From the NCBI GenBank assembly GCA_020025965.1, contig JAHHRG010000022.1, positions 1-28,322 of the forward strand: 28,322 nucleotides of DNA. The letters run 5' to 3'. This document shows, in pieces, positions 8,538 to 16,061 of this stretch. The notes under the pieces were generated by a model that was not told the DNA's origin, did not search any database, and was given only the letters and a program-made list of their open reading frames with translations. Origin of the DNA: Sutterella sp. (GTDB lineage: Bacteria > Pseudomonadota > Gammaproteobacteria > Burkholderiales > Burkholderiaceae_F). A program made the translations under genes and the position numbers. Each line of letters begins with the position of its first letter. Position 1 is the stretch's first letter.

Positions 8538-8839
8538 ATGTCCGACGCCATTGAAAGTCAGTTGAAATATAACTTTCACCATCGACAACCAAACAATTTC
8601 CGTTCGCAACAACACCTGCGCTCGAGAAGTAATCCAGTTTTTCTTTGATCTCGACTCAGATCTGACACTTGACGACAGATTGGCCAGCGCAAAACTCTTA
8701 TCAGCATGACGACGTTTTAATCCCCATTCATCGTCTGTGTGAAGAGCATCTCCGAGAGACAGGCCTATATCCGCCTCAAACTCGTCCAAACACAGACGAG
8801 TTGGTCGTTCAGATCAGAGCAACGGAATTATCGTTTTAA
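8538..8839 (+). pseudogene. small gene behind the WYL regulator, broken by two frameshifts
   Basis: Three consecutive protein-like stretches in three frames join into a product of about 100 residues: MSDAIESQLKY from the ATG at 8538; FTIDNQTISVRNN through EVIQFFFDLDSDLTLDDRLA in the next frame; YQHDDVLIPIHRLCEEHL to the TAA at 8837-8839 in the third. The shifts fall near 8565-8572 and 8692-8705, each like one extra base. Starting 24 nt after the WYL gene, it looks like its former operon partner. I do not recognise the family. Frame changes from assembly error are possible. Its last 12 bases overlap the convergent gene's end. Confidence 0.45.
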
Positions 8840-9248
8840 ACACCGTTCGGGCGTCACCGTTACTTCAACGATCGTGCGCCCGTCGGCATCTCGCCATTCC
8901 TGACGATAAGCCTTCAAAAAAAGAAAATTTTCAATCATCTCGCGATTCTCACAGACGCCTGCCACGGCGCTCTCCTCGATCCGCGCTTTCTCGGCGTCGG
9001 TAAAGTCCGCCGCCCGTGTCCCCCGCGTCAACATAGTGCGTCACGAGCACTTTATCGTCCGTAATGTTCGCCCCCGTCATTTCGCTTCTCTTCCCGATCC
9101 TAACGGGATATTGAGCGCTAGCCAGTTCAGTCCTCAATTCGGCGAGCCTGCTCTCATTTTTCGCGTCTTCGTCGAAAAAGGGACCGACCGAGATCCCCAG
9201 CATCAAAAGAACTAGGCAGCCGAGATAGTTTTGCTGAGTTTTTGTCAT
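8828..9248 (-). pseudogene. small membrane-anchored protein gene with a frameshift in a G5 run
   Basis: The start MTKTQQNYLGCLVLLMLG at 9248 gives a short cytoplasmic end and one membrane helix (about 8-26), then a periplasmic-looking region up to DDKVLVTHYVDAG. There the frame runs out. One base fewer in the GGGGG run (near 9021-9026) would continue as TRAADFTDAEKARIEESA and on to TPERCLKR and the TAA at 8828-8830, giving about 140 residues. So this is one gene broken by a single-base indel, or a homopolymer sequencing error or phase-variable tract. I do not recognise the family. It lies downstream of the tad operon on the same strand, after that operon's terminator. A longer start at 9323 would cross the terminator and is less likely. 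Confidence 0.55.
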
Positions 9249-9292
9249 TTTTTTCTCGCGAGACAAAGTGACTGAGAGGAGTCGGTCTACAG

Positions 9293-9350
9293 CCGAAAAC
9301 AAAAAACAGGTCGTTTGCCTCATTCTAATGAAGTTGGCAACCGACCCGTT
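9293..9350 (-). terminator. rho-independent terminator of the tad operon
   Basis: On the minus strand a 15-bp stem (arms 9336-9350 and 9305-9319; one mismatch, one G-U) with a 16-nt loop is followed by a U-rich tract TTTTTTGTTTTC. It begins 17 nt after the tadG stop, so it most likely ends the tad transcript. Confidence 0.75.
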
Positions 9351-9366
9351 TTAAGGGTTAACCGTC

Positions 9367-11028
9367 TTAATAACTAATCAAGCGGACGCGGGCCACCTGA
9401 CCAGCCGCTTCGGCGAAAGCTTGATAGATTTCTCTTCGTTTGATTTCACGGTAAATCGAACCGTTTTTCTCGCCGCACAAAGCGCACTCTTGATAAATCT
9501 CCTTTTCTTGCTTTGTTGCATGGTCATCAGTCGGCAAGAAAATCGACAGACGGATACCGTTATCGGCGAGTCGTCGGCAGATTTCCGGGATGACCTTCAG
9601 ATGACTTTCAGCACCGGTGCGACCGGCAAAGATCATCAGATGCTTTTCCGTATCACTGTGATACTGAGTCGGGAAATTGGCACCTCGTTTCCACGCAGAA
9701 GACCAGTTAGGATTCAGCAATCGATACCCCCAGGCAAAAGCCTCGTCAGGGGATGTCCCTGTACCGGAACTGTAGTTCTCCATGTGCTTCATCACTGCAT
9801 CGGGATTGGTTTCACCGGCGAGAACACTCATTCTCGAAGCGTCGCCGTTTGCTGTCACAATCCCGTAGCGATGTTTTCCAAACGGCCATATGCCCCACAT
9901 ATCACCGAACATACTGTACATATCAGGCGAAGTCGCAAACATTTCGGTATACGACTCTTCCCACCATTCCTTCGGGATAACGGCCCATTCTCGAATATCG
10001 ACCCCTTGCCAATATTCTGATGCCATCATCAGCTGAGCAGCATCCCAATAAGCCGTCGGATAAGTGTAGATATAACCGCCCGGCTTTTCGCTCCAACGTC
10101 CGTCGTTAATCACGAGTTCGAATTTATCTTCCTCGTTCATCGGTGGCTGTTCCATTAAATCCACATATGAAACGACATCCTTTAGCGGCTTGCGATTGAC
10201 CGGTGCATAGCCGATTTTCTGGCCAGGACCGCCTTCGGAAAGCAAATCCTCCACCAATGCGGCATTGATCTTACTCAAAGTCTTTTTCTGTTCGTCATAA
10301 ACTCTCTGAGTTTTATATAGAACAGGACTGCCTTTCTTCTTATGAATCCACTCTTCGCGTCGTTCGTCATATACCCAGCCACGGGCACCGGCCGGTGATA
10401 AGCGACGACTTTGGCGAGAAATCAGATCCTTATACTCACTACCGAGATTCACGATTTCGGAATAAGCAAAGAGACTGATTCGGACATTGTCACCGTACGA
10501 CTGATTGGCATAGACAACATCCAGAGAGTTGCGGATCATCTCTTCCATCTTGTTCTTTTTCTGGGATGCCGAGGCGTCAAGCGCCATCACCAGTTCAAGA
10601 GGGCGATAAAAAAATTCTGCACTCGAGGTCACAAAGGGCAACACAGCCATATCCCCGTTTCGGGAAATCAGCTTCAAGCCCCATCGATAACTCTCGGCAA
10701 CACCGTATTCAACCGACAACTTGATGAAAGGATCGACCATTTCGAGCGTCGTTTCGCTGAGTCTCAACGAGTGCACAGGCTCAGTATTGGCGTCAATCCA
10801 AGTGGATGACCCTACCTCACGGGCAGGCTCGGGATAATTTGCCAACGCTAAGGTCGCAGCGTCTACAGTCTGTTGCGCACGCGTGAGATTCGTCACCTCA
10901 CCGTAGATGGCAAAGCTTCCCACTGCGATTGTCATCGTCGGAATGAGGAAGAGCCCAGCTACGACACCGACAAAGCCTTTTTCACTCGCTAAAAATGTTT
11001 TGAGCGTCGTCCGTTTTTGCTTAGTCAT
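9367..11028 (-). CDS. tadG: TadG-like pilus protein with von Willebrand A domain
   Basis: 553 residues, last gene of the tad operon. An N-terminal pseudopilin-like segment (about 18-42, KGFVGVVAGLFLIP) anchors it in the membrane, but position +5 lacks the Glu found in TadE and TadF. A Tad-type sequence follows (AQQTVDAATLALA, about 51-63), then a vWA domain from about 145 with a complete MIDAS start LDASAS (151-155) and interrupted by a long insertion. The C-terminus has the TadG-like CALCGEKNGSIYREI ... IYQAFAEAAGQVARVRL pattern. TadG is known as a minor component tied to the pilus base or envelope. The ATG at 11028 follows GAGGT and overlaps tadF by 8 nt. Confidence 0.85.
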   Translation of the reverse strand: MTKQKRTTLKTFLASEKGFVGVVAGLFLIPTMTIAVGSFAIYGEVTNLTRAQQTVDAATLALANYPEPAREVGSSTWIDANTEPVHSLRLSETTLEMVDPFIKLSVEYGVAESYRWGLKLISRNGDMAVLPFVTSSAEFFYRPLELVMALDASASQKKNKMEEMIRNSLDVVYANQSYGDNVRISLFAYSEIVNLGSEYKDLISRQSRRLSPAGARGWVYDERREEWIHKKKGSPVLYKTQRVYDEQKKTLSKINAALVEDLLSEGGPGQKIGYAPVNRKPLKDVVSYVDLMEQPPMNEEDKFELVINDGRWSEKPGGYIYTYPTAYWDAAQLMMASEYWQGVDIREWAVIPKEWWEESYTEMFATSPDMYSMFGDMWGIWPFGKHRYGIVTANGDASRMSVLAGETNPDAVMKHMENYSSGTGTSPDEAFAWGYRLLNPNWSSAWKRGANFPTQYHSDTEKHLMIFAGRTGAESHLKVIPEICRRLADNGIRLSIFLPTDDHATKQEKEIYQECALCGEKNGSIYREIKRREIYQAFAEAAGQVARVRLISY

Positions 11029-11674
11029 TATTACCTCTCATCGCGGTGAATTCGCTCGTCAGGAAAACCGGCAGTTTCAGTGTCGATTTCAGATCTCCAA
11101 AGGTGGGGATCACGCAAGTTTCTATACGCAACAGACGAAGTTTGGGGACGGGGAAGAGCATCCCATCACCTTCGGTATAGGGAATAATGGCCGTTTCTCC
11201 GGGCCGCATACGTTCCGCCATACTGAGACTCTTGGATATCGGGCAAGTACTACCGGCCGACGCTTCCATCACGATGGGAACATTCTTATCGTCCTGCACG
11301 GACGTATTCACGTAAAAAAGCTTAACCCCCACTTCAACGCTGTGGGGATCGGTTGACGAAAACGCCCGTTGCAAGAGTACGCGTGCGGATTCCGCACGCA
11401 TCGGAAGAAGTTCCTCAAGGGGAATTTCAACAAATTCGCCCTCTTCGTTGACGATTCCGTCAGGCGCATTCACAAGAATATCGGCCATTGACGCCGTTTC
11501 ACGATGAAGCGTATTGTCAGTACGTTGATACATATTGGCACTATAGAGGCCAAGAACAATCACGATCAGAATGGGTACCAAAAGCGCAAATTCAAGACCG
11601 ACGGCCCCCTCTTTGCCCTTCAGGAAACGGCTCAACGCCAAAACGAAACCAGAATTTTTCATCTTTCTTCTCAT
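11021..11674 (-). CDS. tadF: TadF-like minor pseudopilin
   Basis: 217 residues. A basic leader ends in KEG, followed by AVGLEFALLVPILIVIVLG: a prepilin-peptidase site after Gly23 with Glu at +5 and then the membrane helix, as in TadE/TadF pseudopilins. The remainder is periplasmic, with two cysteines (TCPISK and ETCVIP) that could form a disulphide. TadE and TadF are known to be processed by TadV and needed for pilus biogenesis. The start overlaps the tadE stop by 4 nt (ATGA), indicating translational coupling; a second ATG at 11662 is an alternative. It could also be called a second TadE-family protein; the order tadD-E-F-G supports TadF. Confidence 0.8.
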   Translation of the reverse strand: MRRKMKNSGFVLALSRFLKGKEGAVGLEFALLVPILIVIVLGLYSANMYQRTDNTLHRETASMADILVNAPDGIVNEEGEFVEIPLEELLPMRAESARVLLQRAFSSTDPHSVEVGVKLFYVNTSVQDDKNVPIVMEASAGSTCPISKSLSMAERMRPGETAIIPYTEGDGMLFPVPKLRLLRIETCVIPTFGDLKSTLKLPVFLTSEFTAMRGNND

Positions 11675-12129
11675 CGAACCAGTTCGTTACGGTAATAAAC
11701 AGACCATTCCCGCTGCCCGAATTCAACGGTATCAAAAGGCTTGATCTCGACCAAAGGAACCTTCATCTCAATAGTCAGACGCACGATCGAATTATCAACG
11801 CCGGGCCCCGGAATAAACGATTCGCGTTCAGCCTCTTCCAGAGAACCCGCATTTTCAACCTTCACTTTGAGCATTTGCTTGTCTCCCAAGCGTCCTGCCA
11901 AGTCACCGAATCGATCGACAATTAACGGCACCGGATCCGTCCCCGGATTAATGCGGGCTTCGCGCATCCCGCGGAAAATCGCTTCGTCCGCGACGGCATA
12001 AAGGAAATTGAGGCGCGCGGTCTGAAGGAGAAGTGCCAACAAGAGAATGAGGAGCGGCGTGATCAGTGCCGCTTCAATCGACGTGACGCCGCGGCGATCG
12101 TGCACAAAGCGTCGAACAAAATTCCACAT
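11671..12129 (-). CDS. tadE: TadE-family minor pseudopilin
   Basis: 152 residues. A short basic leader DRRG precedes VTSIEAALITPLLILLLALL: a processing site after Gly14, Glu at +5 and a hydrophobic helix, the TadE signature. The leader motif RRGVT-IE also occurs in the Flp pilin of this operon, as expected for a shared prepilin peptidase. The rest is a small periplasmic domain ending REWSVYYRNELVR. The ATG at 12129 has the strong Shine-Dalgarno AGGGAGA. It lies 11 nt after tadD and overlaps tadF by 4 nt. Confidence 0.87.
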   Translation of the reverse strand: MWNFVRRFVHDRRGVTSIEAALITPLLILLLALLLQTARLNFLYAVADEAIFRGMREARINPGTDPVPLIVDRFGDLAGRLGDKQMLKVKVENAGSLEEAERESFIPGPGVDNSIVRLTIEMKVPLVEIKPFDTVEFGQREWSVYYRNELVR

Positions 12130-12140
12130 AAGGTTCTCCC

Positions 12141-12941
12141 TTAGTGTTCGGCAGGCACGTCACGCAGACCGTGCTCTTTAATCCAGGCGTCAAAGGCTTC
12201 GGCCTTGACAAGACCCGACAAAAGCGCACGGCACTCGTCTTCGCGACCGAGTCGCCACAGAGCCATCGCAGCGGCGGTTTTGGCCGGTTCAAACGTGTTG
12301 ACAATCGGTGCCAACAGATCGTAGGCGTGCTGCGAACGACCCGCATAGAGTTCGGTACGCGCATAGTTGTAGCGAACCTCAGGTTCGTCGCTCTGAGACA
12401 TGAGCGATTCAAAGACGGTCGCTGCCTCGTCAAGCTTCCCGTTCATCGAAAGCGCAACAGCCAACAGTTTCTTGACGTTGCGGGTCTTGTCGGTGGGCAT
12501 CGCATCGGTTTTGGCTTCCGGCATTGCCTCGAGAAGTTCAAGAGCCTTTTCGGCAGACCCCAAGGTCATCAGCGCACGGGCTTTTTCCATATTGGACGCA
12601 TCCGTACGTTCGGCCACGGGAATAAAGTCGAGCGTACGCAAGGCCTGCTGCGCATCGCCCGTTCGCGTCATCAAACGCGCCGTCATTACGCGAGCATCGA
12701 CATGATCGGGATGGCGGGCAATAAAGTCTTTCCCCGTCATCAGGGCGAGTCGATAGTCGCCGGCAGATTCGGCCGCACGCATCACGGCTTCGTTACTTTC
12801 CCAAGTCGATTCGTCATAGTGACGAATTTCGTCATTGGCGGGCATATAAAGGCCGTCTGTCATGGCGCAGCCGCCGAGCATAAAGAGACTCGTGGCACAG
12901 CCCAGAGCGAGGACGGTTTTTTTGATGACTCGAGTATTCAT
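12141..12941 (-). CDS. tadD: TadD-like TPR lipoprotein
   Basis: 266 residues. It begins with a lipoprotein signal (basic MNTRVIKK, hydrophobic stretch, lipobox LGGC at about 21-24) and continues as tandem tetratricopeptide-like helical pairs, for example ESAGDYRLALMTGKDFIARH, ARLMTRTGDAQQALRTLDFI and LALSMNGKLDEAATVFESL. TadD proteins are known TPR lipoproteins that help secretin or pilus assembly. The ATG at 12941 matches the signal peptide; a longer reading from 13019 would translate the intercistronic hairpin and is rejected. Its Shine-Dalgarno is weak, so translation may depend on the hairpin just upstream (inference). Confidence 0.85.
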   Translation of the reverse strand: MNTRVIKKTVLALGCATSLFMLGGCAMTDGLYMPANDEIRHYDESTWESNEAVMRAAESAGDYRLALMTGKDFIARHPDHVDARVMTARLMTRTGDAQQALRTLDFIPVAERTDASNMEKARALMTLGSAEKALELLEAMPEAKTDAMPTDKTRNVKKLLAVALSMNGKLDEAATVFESLMSQSDEPEVRYNYARTELYAGRSQHAYDLLAPIVNTFEPAKTAAAMALWRLGREDECRALLSGLVKAEAFDAWIKEHGLRDVPAEH

Positions 12942-12960
12942 TTTTTCGGGATTCTCAGTC

Positions 12961-13007
12961 ACTTCACCCGCCGACCGATCCTTTCGGGACCGATCGGCGG
13001 GAGAAGT
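12961..13007 (-). repeat. strong intercistronic hairpin between tadC and tadD
   Basis: Arms 12961-12981 and 12987-13007 pair over 21 positions with one mismatch and a 5-nt loop. The two apparent plus-strand mismatches become G-U pairs in the minus-strand (tad) RNA, so the fold favours the transcribed strand. No U-tract follows, which argues against a simple terminator. It could be an RNA-stability, processing or attenuation element, or a REP-like repeat. It occupies the only sizeable gap (89 nt) inside the operon. Confidence 0.7.
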
Positions 13008-13030
13008 TGGTGGACTCAATCAGAGGTTCT

Positions 13031-13930
13031 TTAGAAAACCTGCATAAGCTGCAGGACAGCCGGTGCGGCAATGATGACGATGACCGGGAAAAGAATCAGG
13101 ATGATCAGCGGGATGCCGATATCGGCGGAAATCTTCCCAGCTCGTTCATCGAGTTCTCCCATCTGAGCGCGACGGGCTTCTTCGGCAATCGTCTTCAAGG
13201 TATCCGAAAGCGGAATACCGTACTGAATGGACTGACGCAAAGCGGAAGCGAGCATTTCCATTTCATGGACGCCCGATCGCTTTTCAAGACGCATCAGCGC
13301 CGTCTGACGATCGATGACGATCATTTCGTAACGCGTCTGATCGAATTCGCGGGCGACTTCGGGGGCTCGTGCGGCGACGGCCTTCGAGACGCGCTCGAAA
13401 GCGCTTTCGAGACTGATCCCGCAGTCCAAAACCAAAGTAAGCAGGTCAATCGCTTTCGGAATGAAAAGACGGATACGACGCTGGCGCTTTTTCACCATTT
13501 CTCCCACGAGCCACATCGGGACACGAGAAATAAGAAAGAGCACAAAGAGCCAGATGAGCCAGTCGTGAGCATTGGCCGCAATCGGGAAAGCCGTGGCCAT
13601 CAGCCAAACCAACCCCAAGAGACCGACAATCACGAGCAACCCCAGACGGATCACGATGAAGACATTCGCTTCGTTGCGCTTCCAGAAGCCGGCCAGAGCC
13701 AACTGCTTCACGGTTTCTTCATAGTCCTTCTTTCCGGCCATGGCTCGTGCCAGACGGTCGAGACCGGTGAGGATCACCGTCCCGCCCACGGCAACGCCGC
13801 CCGAACGTTCAGTCAGGCGCTTTTCCAATCGATGCGTCTTGCGAAGTTGATCGAAGGACACGAGCCCGATAAAGAGAAGAACGAAGACAGCAAGCAAGGT
13901 GAGGAGAAAAGCGGAATTTTGCATTTTCAA
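13031..13930 (-). CDS. tadC: Tad pilus inner-membrane platform protein TadC
   Basis: 299 residues. One N-terminal helix (about 5-24), a central hydrophobic pair (about 90-135), a cytoplasmic T2SSF/GspF-type domain (about 145-265: PKAIDLLTLVLDCGISLESAFERV, SALRQSIQYGIPLSDTLKTI) and a C-terminal helix pair from 270. TadB and TadC are known to form the platform that couples the TadA ATPase to pilin polymerisation. The start overlaps the tadB stop by 4 nt. Length and layout match the family. Confidence 0.92.
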   Translation of the reverse strand: MKMQNSAFLLTLLAVFVLLFIGLVSFDQLRKTHRLEKRLTERSGGVAVGGTVILTGLDRLARAMAGKKDYEETVKQLALAGFWKRNEANVFIVIRLGLLVIVGLLGLVWLMATAFPIAANAHDWLIWLFVLFLISRVPMWLVGEMVKKRQRRIRLFIPKAIDLLTLVLDCGISLESAFERVSKAVAARAPEVAREFDQTRYEMIVIDRQTALMRLEKRSGVHEMEMLASALRQSIQYGIPLSDTLKTIAEEARRAQMGELDERAGKISADIGIPLIILILFPVIVIIAAPAVLQLMQVF

Positions 13931-14781
13931 GCCTCCAAAGAGCGCGTCATCTTATTGATGACCGCAAAACCCGCGAGCATGCTGAGCGCTGCGTAGAAAA
14001 GAATCATCTGACCGGTTTCGTCATGCACAAGCATTCCCAACTGGCCGGGATTCATAAAGGCCTGAAGGCCAAGAATGAAAAACGGCATGGCACAGAGAAT
14101 GCGGGCCGAGGCACGGCTTTCGGCCGTCAGTGCACGCAGACGACGGTCCAAACGACCGCGTTCGCGAATGAGTTCGCAGAACGTCGCCAAAATCGGCGAC
14201 AAGGGACTACCCGTTTCGCGAGAGAGCGACAAAGCCTGGCAGAAGAAGTCCACGTCGGCATTGTCGAGGTCACGCGAAAAACGTGCGAGTGCATGCGGGA
14301 AGCTCACGCCAAGCGCAAGGTCCGAGACCAAGCCTTTGAAGCGGTGCCCCACTTCTCCGCTGTAGTTCTCGCCCGTTGCTTCAAGTGCACGCTCCAAAGG
14401 GACGCCCGACTTGATCGCGCGAGCAAAGCTTTCCACGGCTTCCGGAAAAGTCTTGAGGAATGCTTCGCGCAAAGCCGCCAAACGGCGCTTTCTGGCAAGC
14501 CACCAAACGGCAGGAACAACCGGCACGGCCAACAGAAGGAAGCTCGAAAGACTCGATGTCATCACGCCCGCCACAATCATGGCAGCGAGCGCAATGAGAG
14601 CAGCCTTCCCTTCCTCGGTTCGTAGAAATTCACGGCCTTTGTCATCGGCCGCAGTGGTCTCTTCGCCCAAGCGCGTCAGCATACGCCGGTTAAGACGCTG
14701 ACGTCGGCGAAGCTCGTCCCGGATAACGACGGCCGCGAAGGCCGCCGCCAGGACAAGAAGACCGAGTGCGAGCACTGTCAT
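13927..14781 (-). CDS. tadB: Tad pilus inner-membrane platform protein TadB
   Basis: 284 residues. An N-terminal helix (1-20), a second hydrophobic region at about 60-95, a T2SSF domain at about 110-230 (FPEAVESFARAIKSGVPLERAL, FFCQALSLSRETGSPLSPIL) and two C-terminal helices (about 230-275). It is the first of the two platform proteins, directly downstream of the TadA motor. It overlaps tadA by 4 nt and tadC by 4 nt, so the three are probably translationally coupled. Confidence 0.92.
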   Translation of the reverse strand: MTVLALGLLVLAAAFAAVVIRDELRRRQRLNRRMLTRLGEETTAADDKGREFLRTEEGKAALIALAAMIVAGVMTSSLSSFLLLAVPVVPAVWWLARKRRLAALREAFLKTFPEAVESFARAIKSGVPLERALEATGENYSGEVGHRFKGLVSDLALGVSFPHALARFSRDLDNADVDFFCQALSLSRETGSPLSPILATFCELIRERGRLDRRLRALTAESRASARILCAMPFFILGLQAFMNPGQLGMLVHDETGQMILFYAALSMLAGFAVINKMTRSLEA

Positions 14782-16061
14782 CTTGCCAACACCTCCATGG
14801 CCTCATCGTAAAGACCGGCCATTTTGAGTTTTTCAGTAAACGTGGGCATTACATCCGTGCGAACGTAGGTGCCGCTCGTACCGTCTGCGTCGTGCTTAAA
14901 GACAAAGAGCGGACGAGCTTCGACATCACCGTCGTCGTTCGTCACAATATCCGCAATATGCGTGATACGGCGGTTACCGTGACGGTCACGTTCGACCTGA
15001 ATCATCAGATCCAAAGCGCTGCCGAGCTGACGACGCACGAGCGTGGCACTCATCGACTGATTTTCCATGCTCAAAAGATTTTCGAGACGAAGGAGCGCAT
15101 CGGTCGGAGAGTTGGCGTGGATCGTCGACAGCGAGCCGTCATGACCCGTGTTCATGGCCTGAAGCATATCGATGGCTTCGGCACCGCGAACTTCACCGAT
15201 CAAAATACGGTCGGGACGCATACGCAAGGCATTCTTCAACAGGTCGCGCTGCGTGATTTCGCCTCGCCCTTCCAAAGAAGCCGGACGCGTTTCAAGTCGA
15301 ACGACGAAAGGCTGATTCAACTGCAATTCCGCCGCGTCTTCGATCGTGATGATACGTTCGTCGGGCGAAATGTACTGCGAGACAGCATTCAACATCGTCG
15401 TCTTACCGGAACCCGTCCCGCCCGAGACCAGGATATTGAGTCGGGCACGGGAAGCGATGCGGATAAAGTCGCCCATATCCGGCGTCATCGCCTTCGTTGC
15501 GATCAGGCGTTCGAGGTTCATCGCGTGATGCGCAAACTTACGAATCGAAATGCAAACGCCGTTCAAAGAGAGCGGCGGCGCCACGATGTTCACACGGCTC
15601 CCGTCCGGAAGTCGGGCGTCGACCATCGGGCTCGATTCGTCGATACGGCGACCGACGGCCGCCGTGATGCGCTGAGCGAGATTCAAGACGTGTTCGGCAT
15701 CACGGAATCGAACGTCGGAAAGATGCAGCTTACCGTAGCGTTCGATCAGGACCTGATCCGGACCGTTGACGAGTACGTCGGTGACGGTCGGATCGTTCAT
15801 GAGCCCCTGGATGGGGCCGAGCCCCACCATGTCGTTGACGATTTCTTCCGTGAGAAGATGCTGTTCGAAGCTGTTGAGCATCAAACGTTCGCGCGTCACG
15901 GTTTCCTGAATCGTACGTGCAACGATCGCCTGCAGTTCACCGGCGTTTTCTTCGCCCAAGCGACCCGCGTCGATCTTATCAATCACTTCGGTGCGAAGAC
16001 GATTGAAAAGCGCAGGATCGACTTTGAGTTTCTGCGAAGAAAGAAAGCTCTTTACTTCCAT
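14778..16061 (-). CDS. tadA: Tad pilus assembly ATPase TadA (CpaF family)
   Basis: 427 residues from the ATG at 16061. A secretion-ATPase fold: N-terminal domain, then Walker A SGGTGSGKTT (about 214-223), Asp box TIEDAAELQL, a Walker B-like region RPDRILIGEVRGAEA and the His box STIHANSP. TadA hydrolyses ATP at the cytoplasmic face of the TadBC platform to drive pilus assembly. The ATG overlaps the end of tadZ by 10 nt and is preceded by GGTGGAG; an in-frame GTG four codons upstream is a less likely start. All catalytic motifs are intact, in contrast with TadZ. Confidence 0.96.
   Translation of the reverse strand: MEVKSFLSSQKLKVDPALFNRLRTEVIDKIDAGRLGEENAGELQAIVARTIQETVTRERLMLNSFEQHLLTEEIVNDMVGLGPIQGLMNDPTVTDVLVNGPDQVLIERYGKLHLSDVRFRDAEHVLNLAQRITAAVGRRIDESSPMVDARLPDGSRVNIVAPPLSLNGVCISIRKFAHHAMNLERLIATKAMTPDMGDFIRIASRARLNILVSGGTGSGKTTMLNAVSQYISPDERIITIEDAAELQLNQPFVVRLETRPASLEGRGEITQRDLLKNALRMRPDRILIGEVRGAEAIDMLQAMNTGHDGSLSTIHANSPTDALLRLENLLSMENQSMSATLVRRQLGSALDLMIQVERDRHGNRRITHIADIVTNDDGDVEARPLFVFKHDADGTSGTYVRTDVMPTFTEKLKMAGLYDEAMEVLAR

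Noticed and set aside
8463..8789. 108-codon open frame on the minus strand
   Set aside because: Overlaps the end of the WYL gene and the decayed gene, which explains the composition better; no ribosome-binding site seen.
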